Notes: a model not told the origin generated them from the letters alone. Shown: positions 31,440 to 43,715, numbered from the stretch's first letter. The stretch: 64,000 nt of DNA from Rhodocollybia butyracea (GCA_015501585.1 JADNRY010000305.1:1-64000), one strand, 5' to 3'. Numbers and translations are program-made.

Positions 31440-33951
31440 TGTCGCTAAACGTGTATTCTTTGGCCAGATCTTCCTGGATTATCGTCGATGCTGACCCTTC
31501 ATGGACTCGCGTTGAGCTCTTCAAAAACCCTTCAAACGGCTCATAACATGAAACCCCACGAAACTTTCATGCTGTATCATGTGCGTGAATTCACTGACAA
31601 GATCTTGGACAAGATGTGGTTCACTAACACGACGCTTTTAGGTCCCACCTGGCTCCAAGCTCTCATATACGCAATCAGAAATTATCTCGTTCCAACGCAA
31701 GTTAATCCAGCAGCCGGCAGACCACTTTTCTCCAATCAAACAAAGTCAAAAGCTGACGGATCTATTCATGGGTCTAAGCTACGATGCTGAGGACATCCAT
31801 CTAATCGTTACAGGTAACCCACTTCTTCTATTGCTGTGCTCTTCAGCTAAGAGCTTTTCGATGTCTTGATAGGAGAGTTCATGCAAAGCTATCTTCGTGT
31901 TTACCGCACAGACTTCAAACGCATTGAGTTTCTCTCGACGAAAGATCTACTTCCCAATAGTTATTTAGAGGATATCGGCGAAAAACTCGGGATGCGTCAA
32001 GCTAAGTTTTACAAGGTAAGTAATCTTTTCCGCCTCATATCTGTCACTTGACCATTACTATCAGCCTCCCGCCCAATGCACCGCCTACGACGAATCAACG
32101 ATTAGCTCGCTCGAACTTTGCAAACTGGAAGCAAAGGAATCATACACTCGATTCAACGAAATTTACCCATGGGGCGTTGTAGTCGGAGAAAATGACGTCC
32201 AGTTCATTGTGGCCCCGCGAGGTGTGAAATTATATCTACTCTTTCTGTGGCCCTGTTCTCATCCAGCTTTCCAGTATCTGATGTTGACGAAGGTGACAAT
32301 TAGGTCTTGACGCTGCTCGCGGCTGACAAACTGTTCGTAGTGGACCCCACTCGGCCAACCAAGCGTGCTCGTATCACAACAAGAGACAAGGATCGTATGT
32401 GTTGAGATCTGTTCTCGCTGGGCGCTTGCTGATACCTCAGATATGGTTTTCCTTAGCTGCATCATTTCTTACGTGTCTATCTAAAAAGCATTCCCAAAAG
32501 CACCTTCCATCCGTTCAGGAATTGCCAACATTCCTTAACGCTCCTCTCGAAGAATCAGAGAAAATCCCGATTACCCAAGAGTTGTTTGACTACGCTTTTT
32601 CCCGTCGAACAGATGATAGATGTACCAAGAAAGAGGTTTCAGCTGTGTTCAAGATTGGTGATGTTGTGCCAGCCTCGCTCCCCTTCATTCGTGTGTTGGA
32701 TACACCTAATCCGTCCCGTACAGAAGCTGGATATCATCACTGCTGGGATGATAATATCCGCAACATCCTCCAGGTGCTCATTCCAGAAGGAGAGTGTGTA
32801 CGCCACTCTCACTATCACTCAGAGACACGCAACAGTCTCCCAGATTTTGGTTATCTGATTGGCAAGCGTTGTGTTTTTCGAGGTGAAGAGAAAGGGCCAA
32901 CAAGTCCCGGAGATCCCGCAATTGAACTTGTACAGAACGTTGTGTGGGCATATGACTCTGCCCCTTATATCCTGGGTTCTTCGTTATCTGCCCATCCTGG
33001 AAATATCTTCTAACATTGGTGACGATCCAGGGTATTATGCCGATGAGACTGTAGTTACATTCGTTGCGCTTGTCCATAAGAATGGGGAAACGCGGCATAT
33101 CAGTCTGGACAGAATAGACCTGAAGTTCACTGCTGACCGAATTTTCAACTTGCGGCGCTTAATTAACATGTCCTTCGTTCTTCGCCGACTTGCGGAGATG
33201 GTGCAGCAATTCAGTCCTGAATATGCAACAATCGAGAGGTATGTACTAATGGCTATGCGAGTACGGTAGACTCATTTTACAAGATTTGATTCTATTATCT
33301 CGTTTGTGAGACCAAAGCTCGTCAAGAAGGTCTACAGATGTAGCGATGGATTAGCTCCAATTGGCGGTTCAACCAGAGTCGAGCATCTCAAAACAATATA
33401 TCAGTTGCTTAAAGAAGCGGATGTCCCGAATACAGATTCACTTGTCTCTGCCAAAGACAACGTTGTCTACCTGCAACCTATTGGTCTTGCTGTGGCACCT
33501 AGCGATATAGGTCAACTCAAGGATTGTATTCTCTGCATCTTGGATGCCCTCATTGTATGTATGCTCTACTTCCTACAGGCAGTTATATTGACAAGACCTG
33601 CCACAGAAAGTTCATGAAATTCCGGTCTACCATCGTGATATCCGAAAAGAAAATGTCCTTCGGTGCACTGACAATGAGTCTCAGTGGTTCCTCATCGACT
33701 GGGAAGACGCGAGTACCACACCAACATACGCTCAGCCAACCTTTGATCGCTTGACTCACGGTCCCACTGTTCTGAAAGACGGTCATGGACCTGAGGTGGA
33801 TATCTGGGGCGTAGGATATCTGATCAAGTCATCGGAATTGAATCATCCGTATATCCAAGACCTTGGGGATCGCATTTGTCGTGATTCTCTCATTCTGACA
33901 GCGCGCCAAACTCGAGAACTTGTCACTGCAGCGTTTTCAGTGTCTGTGTGA
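31440..33951 (+). CDS. Crinkler-like protein kinase, copy 1
   Basis: The N-terminal exon (MSLNVYSLARSSWIIVDADP) resembles the ubiquitin-like header of fungal Crinkler proteins. Later exons carry YLEDIGEKLGMRQAKFYK (about 31950-32015), a middle region with PDFGYLIGKRCVFRGEEKGP (about 32840-32900) and APYILG. After an intron comes YYADETVVTFVALV, and finally a kinase core with YHRDIRKENVL (HRD loop, about 33630-33665) and FLIDWEDAS (DFG equivalent, about 33690-33715). Introns are short and GT-AG. Compared with copy 2, exon 1 has two single-base insertions (about 31523 and 31557), so the N-terminal frame is uncertain and may be damaged. Such proteins are thought to act as intracellular signalling or effector kinases; the role here is unknown. 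Confidence 0.6.
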
Positions 33952-34171
33952 TTATTCTTCTATATCACCAACCACAACACATTATACGTCCCATACAAAA
34001 GAATCCATAGCAAAGCGTGTGGCTGGTCGGACAGAACCCAGTGCCGGTGCCTGGTGCTAAAAATGTTTCATAGCTTCATGTATACAGTGCGCACGGTAAG
34101 ATACCACTTACGGTTATGGTACTCATAAGCCAATTTAGCGCCAGTGGCCAGCGCTAAAGGCAACCATCAAC

Positions 34172-35915
34172 ATGTTGCTAAACGTGTATTCTTTGGCCAG
34201 ATCTTCCTGGATTATCGTCGATGCTGACCCTTCATGGACTCGCGTTGAGCTCTTCAAAACCCTTCAAACGGCTCATAACATGAAACCCACGAAACTTTCA
34301 TGCTGTATCATGTGCGTGAATTCACTGACACGATCTTGGAGTGGTTCACTAACACGATGCTTTTTAGGTCCCGCCTGGCTCCAAGCTCTCATATACGCAA
34401 TCAGAAATTATCTCGTTCCAACGCAAGTTAATCCAGCAGCCGGCAGACCACTTTTCTCCCATTAAAAGTCAAAGCTGACGGATCTATTCATGGTCTAAGC
34501 TACGATGCTGATGAGGACATCCATCTAATCGTTACAAGTAACCCACTTCTTCTATTGCTGCGCTCTTCAGCTAAGAGCTTTTCGATGTCTTGATAGGAGA
34601 GTTCATGCAAAGCTATCTTCGTGTTTACCGCACAGACTTCAAACGCATTGAGTTTCTCTCGACGAAAGATCTACTTCCCAATAGTTATTTAGAGGATATC
34701 GGCGAAAAACTCGGGATGCGTCAAGCTAAGTTTTACAAGGTAAGTAATCTTTTCCGCCTCATATCTGTCACTTGACCATTACTATCAGCCTCCCGCCCAA
34801 TGCACCGCCTACGACGAATCAACGATTAGCTCGCTCGAACTTTGCAAACTGGAAGCAAAGGAATCATACACTCGATTCAACGAAATTTACCCATGGGGCG
34901 TTGTAGTCGGAGAAAATGACGTCCAGTTCATTGTGGCCCCGCGAGGTGTGAAATTATATCTACTCTTTCTGTGGCCCTGTTCTCATCCAGCTTTCCAGTA
35001 TCTGATGTTGACGAAGGTGACAATTAGGTCTTGACGCTGCTCGCGGCTGACAAACTGTTCGTAGTGGACCCCACTCGGCCAGCCAAGCGCGCTCGTACCA
35101 CAACCGACGACGAGGACGGTATGTGTTGAGATCTGTTTTCGCTGGGTGCTTGCTGATGCCTCGGCTCTTTTTAGACTTAGGTTTCCTTGAGTGTCTGCGC
35201 AAGAAGCACACTTTGACGGAAATTCCATCTGTCGAAGAATTGGTTGGATTTCTATAAACGCCGCTCATAGAACCAGAAAAAATACCTATTTCTGAACGTC
35301 TTTTCAATGACATTCTTCTTCAAAGAGGCGCTTCGTCACAGTGCACAAGGGATCAACTTTCAGAAGTTTTCAAGATTGGTGAAGGTGGACTAGATTCGGT
35401 CTCTTTCCTGAGCACCTTGCTTTCACCCCCTTCGTCCCTCACTGAAGATGGGTATCATTCGTGCTACGATGATAACTTTCGCAAGATCCTCGAAAGGCTT
35501 CTTCCCGACGCAGAGTGTAGAAGGAACACCAATCGTAACACATCCACAGCCAGCAAACGGCCAGATTTCAGTTGCTCGCTCGCCCAACTCTGCATATTTA
35601 GAGGCGAAGAGAAAGGGCCAAGTAGCTCTGGTAACCCCGCAAACGAACTTCTCACTAAGCTTATATGGATATATGATTCGGCTCCATACATTCTTGGTAT
35701 TATTCCGTTATTTGCTTGTCCTGGTTTCTAATAATGGTGCTCTAGGATATCATGCCGATGAGACCACGGTCACTTATGTGGCCCTTGTTCGTGAACAAGG
35801 TGAAACCCGGCTCAAACATCTGAAATGCATCAACTTGAAGGACATCACTGCTAGAATTTCCAACATCCGATGGATCGTGAATATGTGTTCCGTCCTTCAA
35901 CAGATTGCCAAATAG
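34172..35915 (+). pseudogene. Crinkler-like kinase, copy 2, broken
   Basis: Exons from 34172 to about 35130 are nearly identical to copy 1 (same start context, same YLEDIGEKLGM exon and introns). From about 35170 the sequence diverges strongly yet stays homologous (FRGEEKGPSSSGNP, APYILG, YHADETTVTYVALV). A TAA at about 35253-35255 replaces an Asn codon of copy 1. The gene stops at about 35915 (LQQIAK), before the HRD and DFG-equivalent motifs, so the catalytic half is absent. It lies in tandem, about 220 bp after copy 1. Confidence 0.65.
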
Positions 35916-36162
35916 TAAAGTAAAGACTAAAGTAACTAGGTGTGCAATAACGTTTGTGCGCAGCAAGTGTGTTAAACAGACGTTCGCAACTAGTAATGGA
36001 CCAGTCATTGTTGAACGCTGACATGAAGTTTATCCCTCGGAGAAGTCGAAAGGTCCAAGATCTTCCATACCCTTATTTGAGGGGTAGACTAGTATAACCC
36101 CATGATGCCGCTCGCAAATGAACGCCAGTCTTACCGCTCCCCCTTCCATATCCACAGGTGTG
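35916..36162. other. Spacer between kinase remnant and UBA exon
   Basis: No gene is recognised. The end (CCATATCCACAG at about 36147-36158) makes a splice acceptor for the following UBA exon, so an upstream exon may once have been here. Confidence 0.35.
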
Positions 36163-36326
36163 CCATCGAGGAGTGTTCGTGTTACCTCGGAGGAGCTTGA
36201 GGATGCTGTTATTGAAAGGGTAGGTGTTTTTTAGTATCTGTTAGCGATTCTTACACATATTTCGTCTCATAGCTTCAATCCCTTGGATTCTCCCGCGACG
36301 TCGTCGACAAATGCTCTGTTCGATAA
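36159..36326 (+). pseudogene. Orphan Rad23-type UBA2 exon pair (cassette copy A)
   Basis: Exon 36159-36219 reads VPSRSVRVTSEELEDAVIER. It is followed by an intron 36220-36272, at the same position as in the other two copies, and exon 36273-36326 (LQSLGFSRDVVDKC, then stop). VTSEEL...AVIERLQSLGF is typical of the C-terminal UBA domain of Rad23. The second exon is cut short by a TAA, so helix 3 of the UBA fold is lost. No complete upstream gene joins it. It is the left edge of the duplicated cassette. Confidence 0.7.
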
Positions 36327-36522
36327 GATTTCGGGAGACGCGATAGTAGCGTCGTTATCATTATCTTATCTTGAACTGACATGTGATTTTGATGGCCATT
36401 CCACTTAACACCGCACTGCTCACCCTCCGTGGCCTACCCTGCTTTTACTGTGAGCGCTCTTTCTTTCGTAATCATTCGAGAAATAACAAGTCTTAGGCTG
36501 CGACCTTCAGCGGTTTTTAATT

Positions 36523-38178
36523 ATGCCGGTTGCGACATTTACCATGTTTAACCACACGACCAGTTCCTCTGCTTCAAGCCCTCTTTCTGTGCTAAAATCT
36601 GCAGTGAATTCAGTCGAAATCAACTCGGATATTCCCAACAAACAGGCCAATGTGAAACAGGGCCGAGCCTTGGAGAAGATTTACAACCAGGCAGCGCGAG
36701 CTTTCTTGAACAGGAACGTTACGCTTACACACGAATTACTCGAAACCGGGTTCAAATCTCTGCAAACAGTATCTTTTAATGCCTCTGTCTTTCGGAAATG
36801 GGACATTTTACGGATAACTTTTGACACTATGCTGTACACTTCGCCTCCTACACCGTCGATGGGAATTTCTTTAATGATGTGCTATCCAAAACTCCGCAAG
36901 GCTTTGTCGACGACATGTACAATCGCTCTTTAGAACTATTTAGAGAGCCCGAGGGAAATGCGTCACTACCATCGCATGTCCTCTCTTCGCTCGTCTATTC
37001 CAGTTTGAAAACGGACGCGCCAGACGTCGGAAGAAGGATGATTGAGGACTGGTTGGCAGGGAGAGCAGATTCCGAAAATCTATCATCGTCCTGGATGTCA
37101 TCATCATCATCTTCTCCAACACAGGATGGATATGACGCCGATGGCTCGGTCAACGGGATAGCCCAAAGGACGGAATTAGCTTAGGCGATGCAGGGGATGG
37201 ATATTCCAAGATCCTCGAACTTTATTGCATCCAAGTCCTGCCCAAGCTGGAGCAATGGGAATATGCAACCGAGTTTCTGGAATACGAAAGCGAGCTTGAT
37301 CCGGAAGCAAGAGATGTGAGTCCCGGTACTGTTTATTATAATATTAGGACTAATCTGAACTTGGAAATACAGAATCTCAAGCAATCTCTGCGTTCTCTCC
37401 ATGCACAAGCCATCGCTTCACGTCTTTCGTCTTCCTCATTCTCCTCGCCATTTTCATCGACCATGTTATCTCCGCCTTCGTCCGCGAGAAGAACCTATTC
37501 TCCTGCTCCTTCAACATCCTCATCCTCTTCTTCTCTCTCCACGACTTCCACACACACCGTCGTTCCTTCGACTCCCAGAGCAAAGCCGCCACTTGCCGCG
37601 TCCGCCGAAGTGTCCGAGGAAGCGCTTCCGATGGGACTATCACCCCGCGCCAGCGACCCACCGTAAGATCTCGTAGCTCCAAGGGAAAAGGAAAGCAGAA
37701 ATCAAGGACACCTCTCCCGTCCACACCCCCTTCTTCCGGAGCCGCAAGTGCACATGCCCATCCGCTCAACTCAAAGTCGCTGACACCTTTATCCCTTCCC
37801 AAAACACATCTCAACTCCTCTCCGCCGAGAAGACAGAATCTCGATACCTTTTCTCTGATCAAGGCCAGCTTAGGTCCCTATACGGGGCAGATCATTAGAG
37901 CTAGCTCTGCAAACAAGATAGCGAGCCTGATGGTGGTATTTCTAGTCATACCTATCCTGTCGCTACTCGTGCGGATGCTTCGACGACAGCGGCTTTCGGC
38001 TGGGTCAGGACTTGGGGGTGGAGGTACTAGTGTGGATCTCCTTCGACAGCGTTTACATGCTGCGAATGCGAATGCCAGTGCTGTGGGAGCTTTGGGTAAG
38101 CTTCTTGCAAATGCTTGGTGGGTGATTATCCGCGTTGTGTTGGACGCTGTGAAAATGGCTGGGAGTGGTTTGGTTTGA
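36523..38178 (+). pseudogene. Tail-anchored TPR-like protein, pseudogene copy A
   Basis: It is nearly identical to the intact gene at 47428-49090. The reading frame is broken by a net 4-bp loss at about 36871 (after MGIS), a 1-bp loss at about 37156 (in SVNG), and a rearranged stretch at about 37615 (EEALPMG). The C-terminal hydrophobic anchor (MVVFLVIPILSLLVRML, about 37930) and the end GSGLV remain. It is flanked by the UBA relic and a truncated RING-gene start, as expected for a dead segmental duplicate. Confidence 0.85.
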
Positions 38179-38443
38179 ACTGGAACCTGGATATATATAT
38201 AAACATTAGCTCCTGGAACTATCATACCCTCTATGTTACTAGTACTGTTATAATCAAGTCTTTGCTATTTTGTCCAAATTTTGTCTCTTTAAACGCCCAA
38301 TATTATGGGCGCCTGTTCAACTGTTACATGATACATCCAATCTGAGCGCATCCACCTCGAAAGAAGTCTTTAATGCTCCTTTTTTCTACGTGGACAAAGA
38401 ATTACCATTCCTCCTCGACAATAGAATCCAATTTTTGCGCAAA

Positions 38444-38692
38444 CAAATGGTGGCGAAGGGCAAGACTCGGTGAAAATTATGCTCGAATGAGGGCCCCGGA
38501 AACTCCTAACAGTCTCCTAACAGTCTCCTATCCTGAGACCTTGTCCTGCGGCTATGGGCCTTGAGGTCTGAGGCCTAAAGTACGCTATGATTTTGCAAAG
38601 TTAACTTTCGTCTAGGGCACCATCTTCAAGGCATCTAGAAGATCAAGCGCAATCAGTGGAAGCTTCAGAAGCTGAAAACTCTCAAAGTGTAC
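38444..38692 (+). pseudogene. Relic of RNF220-like gene 5' end
   Basis: The start ATGGTGGCGAAGGGCAAG (about 38447) and the following VEASEAE exon (about 38659) match the first two exons of the gene at 49338. The copy has a changed exon 1 end and an insertion in the intron, and it ends after about a dozen codons of exon 2. Confidence 0.7.
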
Positions 38693-39354
38693 CATAATGC
38701 TCATGCCCTGTCATACCTGTTGCTCACATGTACTTATCAGCATGGATTAGTTTTTCATGCGCTTCAGCCTTCAATCTATCATCAACCCTTGTGGCCTGCA
38801 GACAAGAATGCACATTCAGCTCGGAGGCTGCAGGTGAGTCAAACTTCTTCTAAGAACTGATTCAACTGGATCATGATTGCACCCACATTTTTCCACGGAA
38901 GGCGATCTACAGCTGCGAAAATTCGTGTTACTGTATGGGCCACACTTGGGCCACACCATAAATACCTCGACTTGTCACTTCATCCTAGATCGCGAAGTAC
39001 CAACCTGCGAAAAAATATCCTTTCAACGCAAGGTCATCTAATCAGATCCGTGAAATTCTGAACCCGATCTTGCAGCCGACCTCCGTCAGGCTGAAGAGCA
39101 ATAAGCGTGAAGGGTGGGCGGTTGTTACACACTCGACCCTACTAGACCGTGTGTGGCATTAAATTCAGATCTTTCTCGCCACAGAAAAAACTGACTGACA
39201 TCGCGGTGGCAGGCAGAATCGGAGTTGGAAAAATCCGAGCATTGCTCTTCGTGATGAGAATACCGTGACATGCATCCTATTGCGTAAGTGTAATGCATTA
39301 GTAGGATGACAATAGTCTCACTGTTTTGTTCGTCTATGTAGATATAGGAAATAT
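38693..39354. other. Intergenic, promoter region of caspase gene
   Basis: No gene is recognised in this 660 bp. It lies directly upstream of the first caspase exon and must hold its promoter. I see no clear TATA or other defined element. Confidence 0.4.
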
Positions 39355-42300
39355 ATGAACAAACCCAAGTAAGTATCTGAACGTATATCGGGCACTGTTT
39401 TTTTCTCTGAATGTCATCAGGCCCACTCAGCCCCCTCAACCGAAGACTGTGGCAACATCGTATGCTCCCCTTCCCCTCATTATCGCGATTACCAGTTTAT
39501 CTTTGAATCTTCAGTTCAGCCCCTAAACCTCTGTTTGCTGTAATTGTCGGTATCAACAAATATGCCCATGAGGGAGTAAAAGACTTGAACGGCGCTGTGT
39601 CAGATGCAGATATGTTTTCGAAGTTCTTAACCTCAACACTGGGAGTACCCCCGGCACAGATAACGAATCTTCGTGACGAGACTGCAACAAGGAAAGCCAT
39701 CGAGGAAGCAATCGTGGGTCTGAGCCATGATAAAATCCCAGAAGACGCAGCTCTACTTATCTTCTTTGCCGGTCATGGTGCTGAAGTGGATGCTCCGGCA
39801 AACTATCCTTCTGGACACGTCAAGGGGAAAATTCAAATGCTCCTCCCTCACGACTTCGCGCCACAAACTAAGGGTGACGAAGTCACCCACGGCCAAGGTC
39901 TCCTGGATATCGAATTTGCTCGTTTGCTCAAGGATCTTGCGTTGAAGAAATCGAATAATATTGTACGCCTATCTTGCTATTTTTACGCCCTTTATATTGA
40001 TCGCTACCCAGACTGTGATCGTGGATTCTTGTCACTCCGGATCTTGCACGCGATCGTATCTGTTGGATGACCCTAAGCTTGCCGTTCGAGGAGTTGAACT
40101 GCCAGATAACTTTGTTATAGCTGTTCAGCAACTCATGAATGATCTTATGACAGCAGAGGAGGGAAATCGTGCATACGCCCCTGCGGCTGGGTATGAAACT
40201 ATCGGTCATGGGTCGCATATGCTCCTTGCGGGCTGTATGCAAGGAGAAGAAGCCAAAGAAAACAAGGGACGAGGCGCTTTCACAACGGCGCTGTTAGCTC
40301 TATTCCAAGATTACGGAGTCGACAAGCTCACTTATATCGATGTTATTGACAAATTACCTGATCTTCCTTCGTGGGTGTATTACTTTTTGTTTACCATTTC
40401 GACTCATACGATCCGGTCATTCTAGACAACACCCCCAGTGCGAAGGTGTCTACAAGGATCGAATTATTTTCAATGGACAAATCCTTTCGACTCAGGTGCT
40501 TTATGACCTTTCCTTCAACCGCAACGGCGACGCAACTGAGTTGATTTTGGCGGGTGGTGAAGCTCACGGCATCACACCAGACGCTGAGTTCACCGTCTAC
40601 GCAGATGATAAAATGGAGGTATTACTAGGTACCATTATCGTCGTCAGCGGCTCGGCATTTAGCACCTTCTGCGCTCCTAAAGATTTGAAAACACCTTATC
40701 CTTCCCATGCGTTTGCAAAACTGACTCGAGTAGGCAAAGAATTTGATGTCCGTATCTTCATCCCCATGCACAACGAGCTACTTCGCCCAATCAGACGGGT
40801 GGCTTTAGAGATGGAGAGTGACGAGGGGGGGAAGAAGGGATTTTGCCTAGTGGACAGCATGGACAATAATCCTGATCTCATCTTCTCCCTGGAGGAAGGC
40901 CGGGTTTATTTTGAAACTGGTGATCGGGTCTGTCGAGAGTATGGGATGAAACGCATGTCTACCTCGCTGCCACTTCCTATCGAAGGAGTCACAATGGATA
41001 CCATCTCCCGTGTTCTCCTCAGTTCCGCTGATTTCTACTGGCACCTTCGTCGCTCTAACAGAGGACAAATACTCTCTAATAGCCGCAAAGTAACAGTAAA
41101 CTGCGTCAAACTGGTGAAAGGACCGGATGACAACTTCTTACCTGATCCTCTGAGCGATGATTTCAACATTGACGGTGTTATTGCAATCAACGTGGACGAC
41201 GGATTCCAGTACGGCTTCAAGATCAATAACCAGTCCAATGTTCCTTTGTATGCCGCTTTATTCTTCTTTGACGTTGGTGATTTGAGTATAAGTACGTCCT
41301 CATAAGTTGATTTTGCTATTCACATCATACTGACGATGTCCTAGCTCCGTTCTATGTACCAGGCCGTGGCCGGAACAACATAGCTGATGTTTCTGTTCCT
41401 GCCGGAGGGGTATTGACTATCGGCTATGGACCAACTGACACAGTGCCACACACCTTCTACCTCAGGGAGGACCAGTATGTGGCTGTTGGTTACTTGAAAC
41501 TCTTCCTTTCAAATAAATATGTGGACTTTTCGCACGTCGAACAAAGTACTCCGTTCGCCTCGACCCGAGGAGGGATTCGTCGATCTGCCAAGACGAGAGA
41601 TCTTTACGAATCGATATGCATCACCCTGATCCAGAAGAGAGGTCCGGTCGCTGCAGAAATCCCCCCACCCCCAACCGATCCAGTCTCTGAACCGGAACAT
41701 AGAGACCTTCCTCTGCACGAAGCAGCGGTTCCACAGACAGAAAAATCCCTTTCCCAGAGTGAGCTGCAAGCCTCTGATGTCTCGAATGGTGGAGTTACGC
41801 TTCAACCCAAAGCCATTGTTCCCAACTCTTTTTCCAAGGGCAAGTCGCAGGAACCTACTGATGCGTTTTCTAGAATGGATGGAATGGAGGAGATAGTTCT
41901 TCAGAAAGTGATCCAATCCATAATCGACATGGGTTTTGGACGCGACCAACTCATGCGTGTTTTGCGCGCGAGTTTCGAGAGATTACTCGAGTACCTCATT
42001 AGCGGCATTCCATCTCGGTTGGACACAGAAGCTGCTGGCACCAAAAGATTTCCTGCAGGTACTGCCGGTACTGTCCCTGCTCCTCCTGCTCCTTCCGCTG
42101 CTCCTGTTCCTGCCTCTGCTTATACTCTTCCGCTCGCGAATAAACGAGGTAGTTTTGTCGCTCCCTCTACCAACCCCGAGCAAGGTGCGCCATTGTGGCG
42201 TGTTCATGTTGCCGAGGAGGATGCTGCTATTGAGAGGGTATGTGTTCTTTATTTCCTGTTGACCATTACCCACCGTCTTTTCATAGCTTCAATCCCTTGG

Positions 42301-42427
42301 ATTCTCCCGCGAAGTTGTCATCGAATCGTATTACAGATGCGGCAAGAACGCAGAATTGACTGAGGATTATTTGTTTGATTATTGTGTGCCTGGGTCCTGG
42401 AGACCTTACCCTCCGTATGAAGTCTAG
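39355..42427 (+). CDS. Caspase-like peptidase (C14) with Rad23-type UBA1 and UBA2
   Basis: Seven exons join in frame: 39355-39368, 39421-39459, 39515-39962, 40012-40370, 40426-41291, 41345-42237 and 42287-42427. The start gives a short Pro-rich leader (MNKPKPTQPPQPK) before the caspase fold (FAVIVGINKYAHEG). The catalytic dyad is present: His in FFAGHGAEVD (about 39770) and Cys in VDSCHSGS (about 40030). A fungal C-terminal extension follows. At about 41890-42020 lies a Rad23-like UBA1 (IIDMGFGRDQLMRVLRASF ... EYLISGIPSRL), with the usual Asn-Asn-Pro-Asp loop shortened. The last two exons give a Rad23-like UBA2 (AAIERLQSLGFSREVVIESY). The XPC-binding region of Rad23 is absent. I infer a peptidase able to bind ubiquitin; such an architecture is not one I know. 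Confidence 0.85.
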
Positions 42428-42893
42428 TAGTTCAAAGTAATCCGTTTGATGTTTCCGGAAGACTAGAGATGTGGAAGGCAAAGTCTAAGAGACCAGATGC
42501 TACGAACGTCGAGTAGAGCTAGACGAAAAGACTGTTGACTCATTATGTATCTTACATGTGATTTTGATTGAGTTGTAATTACATAAACTTCTTTCCTCTT
42601 ATTCACCATCGTGTAACATCGCACTCTCACTGGTCTCAGCATACTTCTACATAGTACAACTGACAATCAGCCGTGTCGGTGAAGCAGAGTGATTTTACCC
42701 ACCACTCTACGGCTCGAGTCTAACCGTTCACGTTATGTAACATACGAATTACTCAAAATCAGATTCTAATCTCTGCAAGCTCTATTTTTCGGACACTATG
42801 ATGCATACCTCGCCTCCTACACCGTCGATTGGAATTTCTTCGCTCATGAACGATATTCTATCCAAACCTCCATCGACGACATACCGGGTATCA
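42214..42893 (+). repeat. Segmental cassette, partial copy B
   Basis: The last caspase exons (UBA2), the spacer with CATGTGATTTTGATTGAG, and a relic of the tail-anchored gene (42735-42893) follow in the same order as in copies A and C. Homology fades at about 42893. Confidence 0.7.
42735..42893 (+). pseudogene. Relic of tail-anchored protein gene
   Basis: Words such as ACGAATTACTC, TCTCTGCAAGC, CGCCTCCTACACCGTCGAT and GAATTTCTTCGCTCATGAACGATAT match, with changes, the middle of exon 1 of the gene at 47428. The start and the rest of the gene are missing. Confidence 0.75.
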
Positions 42894-43670
42894 AAATATT
42901 AATCCTTGGGCTGTCTCTGTGCTTCATCTCATCGTCAGGCTTCGAGTATTCTTCTCTGGAAACCCAGAAAATATATCCCCGCTTGCGTTTTTGATACTAT
43001 TACCTTTTTTCGTTCTTATATTATATACTTTTCTATGAGTATGAAATGGATTCTCCAACGCTCGTCGTGTCAATTGTACTTTTGCCTAACCTGTCCAACT
43101 AAACTACGTTACACTTGCCCCCGCTTCGTGTCACCGAGGAGCTTACACACCGGAGACGAAAACTTTGCTCAAGGGGAATATTGTTCGTACCATGGCTGTT
43201 ATCGAGCGGTATGCTGCCGTACTAACAAACATCATAAGTACCGTAATTGAAGTACGTATTTCCGTTAAGCAGGCCCACTTCGGTATGATTGACGCCCCAT
43301 CCTGTTGACACGAGGACTACAGCTTTGCGTTTTGACCTTGTATCATGAGGAGCGAGCTGGGGGATGGAAAAGTTGGAGCTGGCTCTATATCGTACACTTT
43401 TCCCATCACGACTGGCGATGGTACACTAGTAAGTTCGACTCGTTCACAAATCTCCGACGGGGTTTGGGCTTGGACTATCACAATGACCGGCGATACCAAT
43501 GTGAAACTCATTGTCGACTTTGCTAATCCCTCATTTTGGAATGATGTTATTGCTAGCGAACACCCTTACCATCACCCGGATTGGAATACGCCTTCGCGCA
43601 TCAGTATTCTTCTTGACTTGCTTTACTCGGTGTGCTTTAGCTGATTTACCTAGTATCTCAACTCGAAGCT
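42894..43670. other. Region upstream of kinase gene, possible extra exon
   Basis: A 100-codon open frame at 43345-43644 (GSISYTFPITTGDGTLVSS, WTITMTGDTNVKLIVDF) has protein-like composition and might be a first exon of the kinase gene or a separate small gene. I could not join it convincingly to the kinase frame and do not recognise the family. Confidence 0.3.
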
Positions 43671-43715
43671 TACTCGAGGAATAGGAAATAAGGCTCTCAG
43701 TAGCAGAGGACTTCA

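Larger units (their letters stand above)
36159..38692 (+). repeat. Segmental duplication, copy A
   Basis: It matches 46330-49490 (copy C) in the same orientation: UBA exon pair, spacer, tail-anchored protein gene, and the first exons of the RNF220-like gene. Homology breaks at about 38692, a few codons into that last gene. An extra segment at about 38485-38588 is absent from copy C, while copy C has extra spacer at about 46620-47230. Confidence 0.85.

Noticed and set aside
37377..37862. Minus-strand frames opposite the tail-anchored gene copies (also 48238-48774)
   Set aside because: They are antisense shadows of the Ser/Pro-rich region; they appear in both duplicated copies for that reason.
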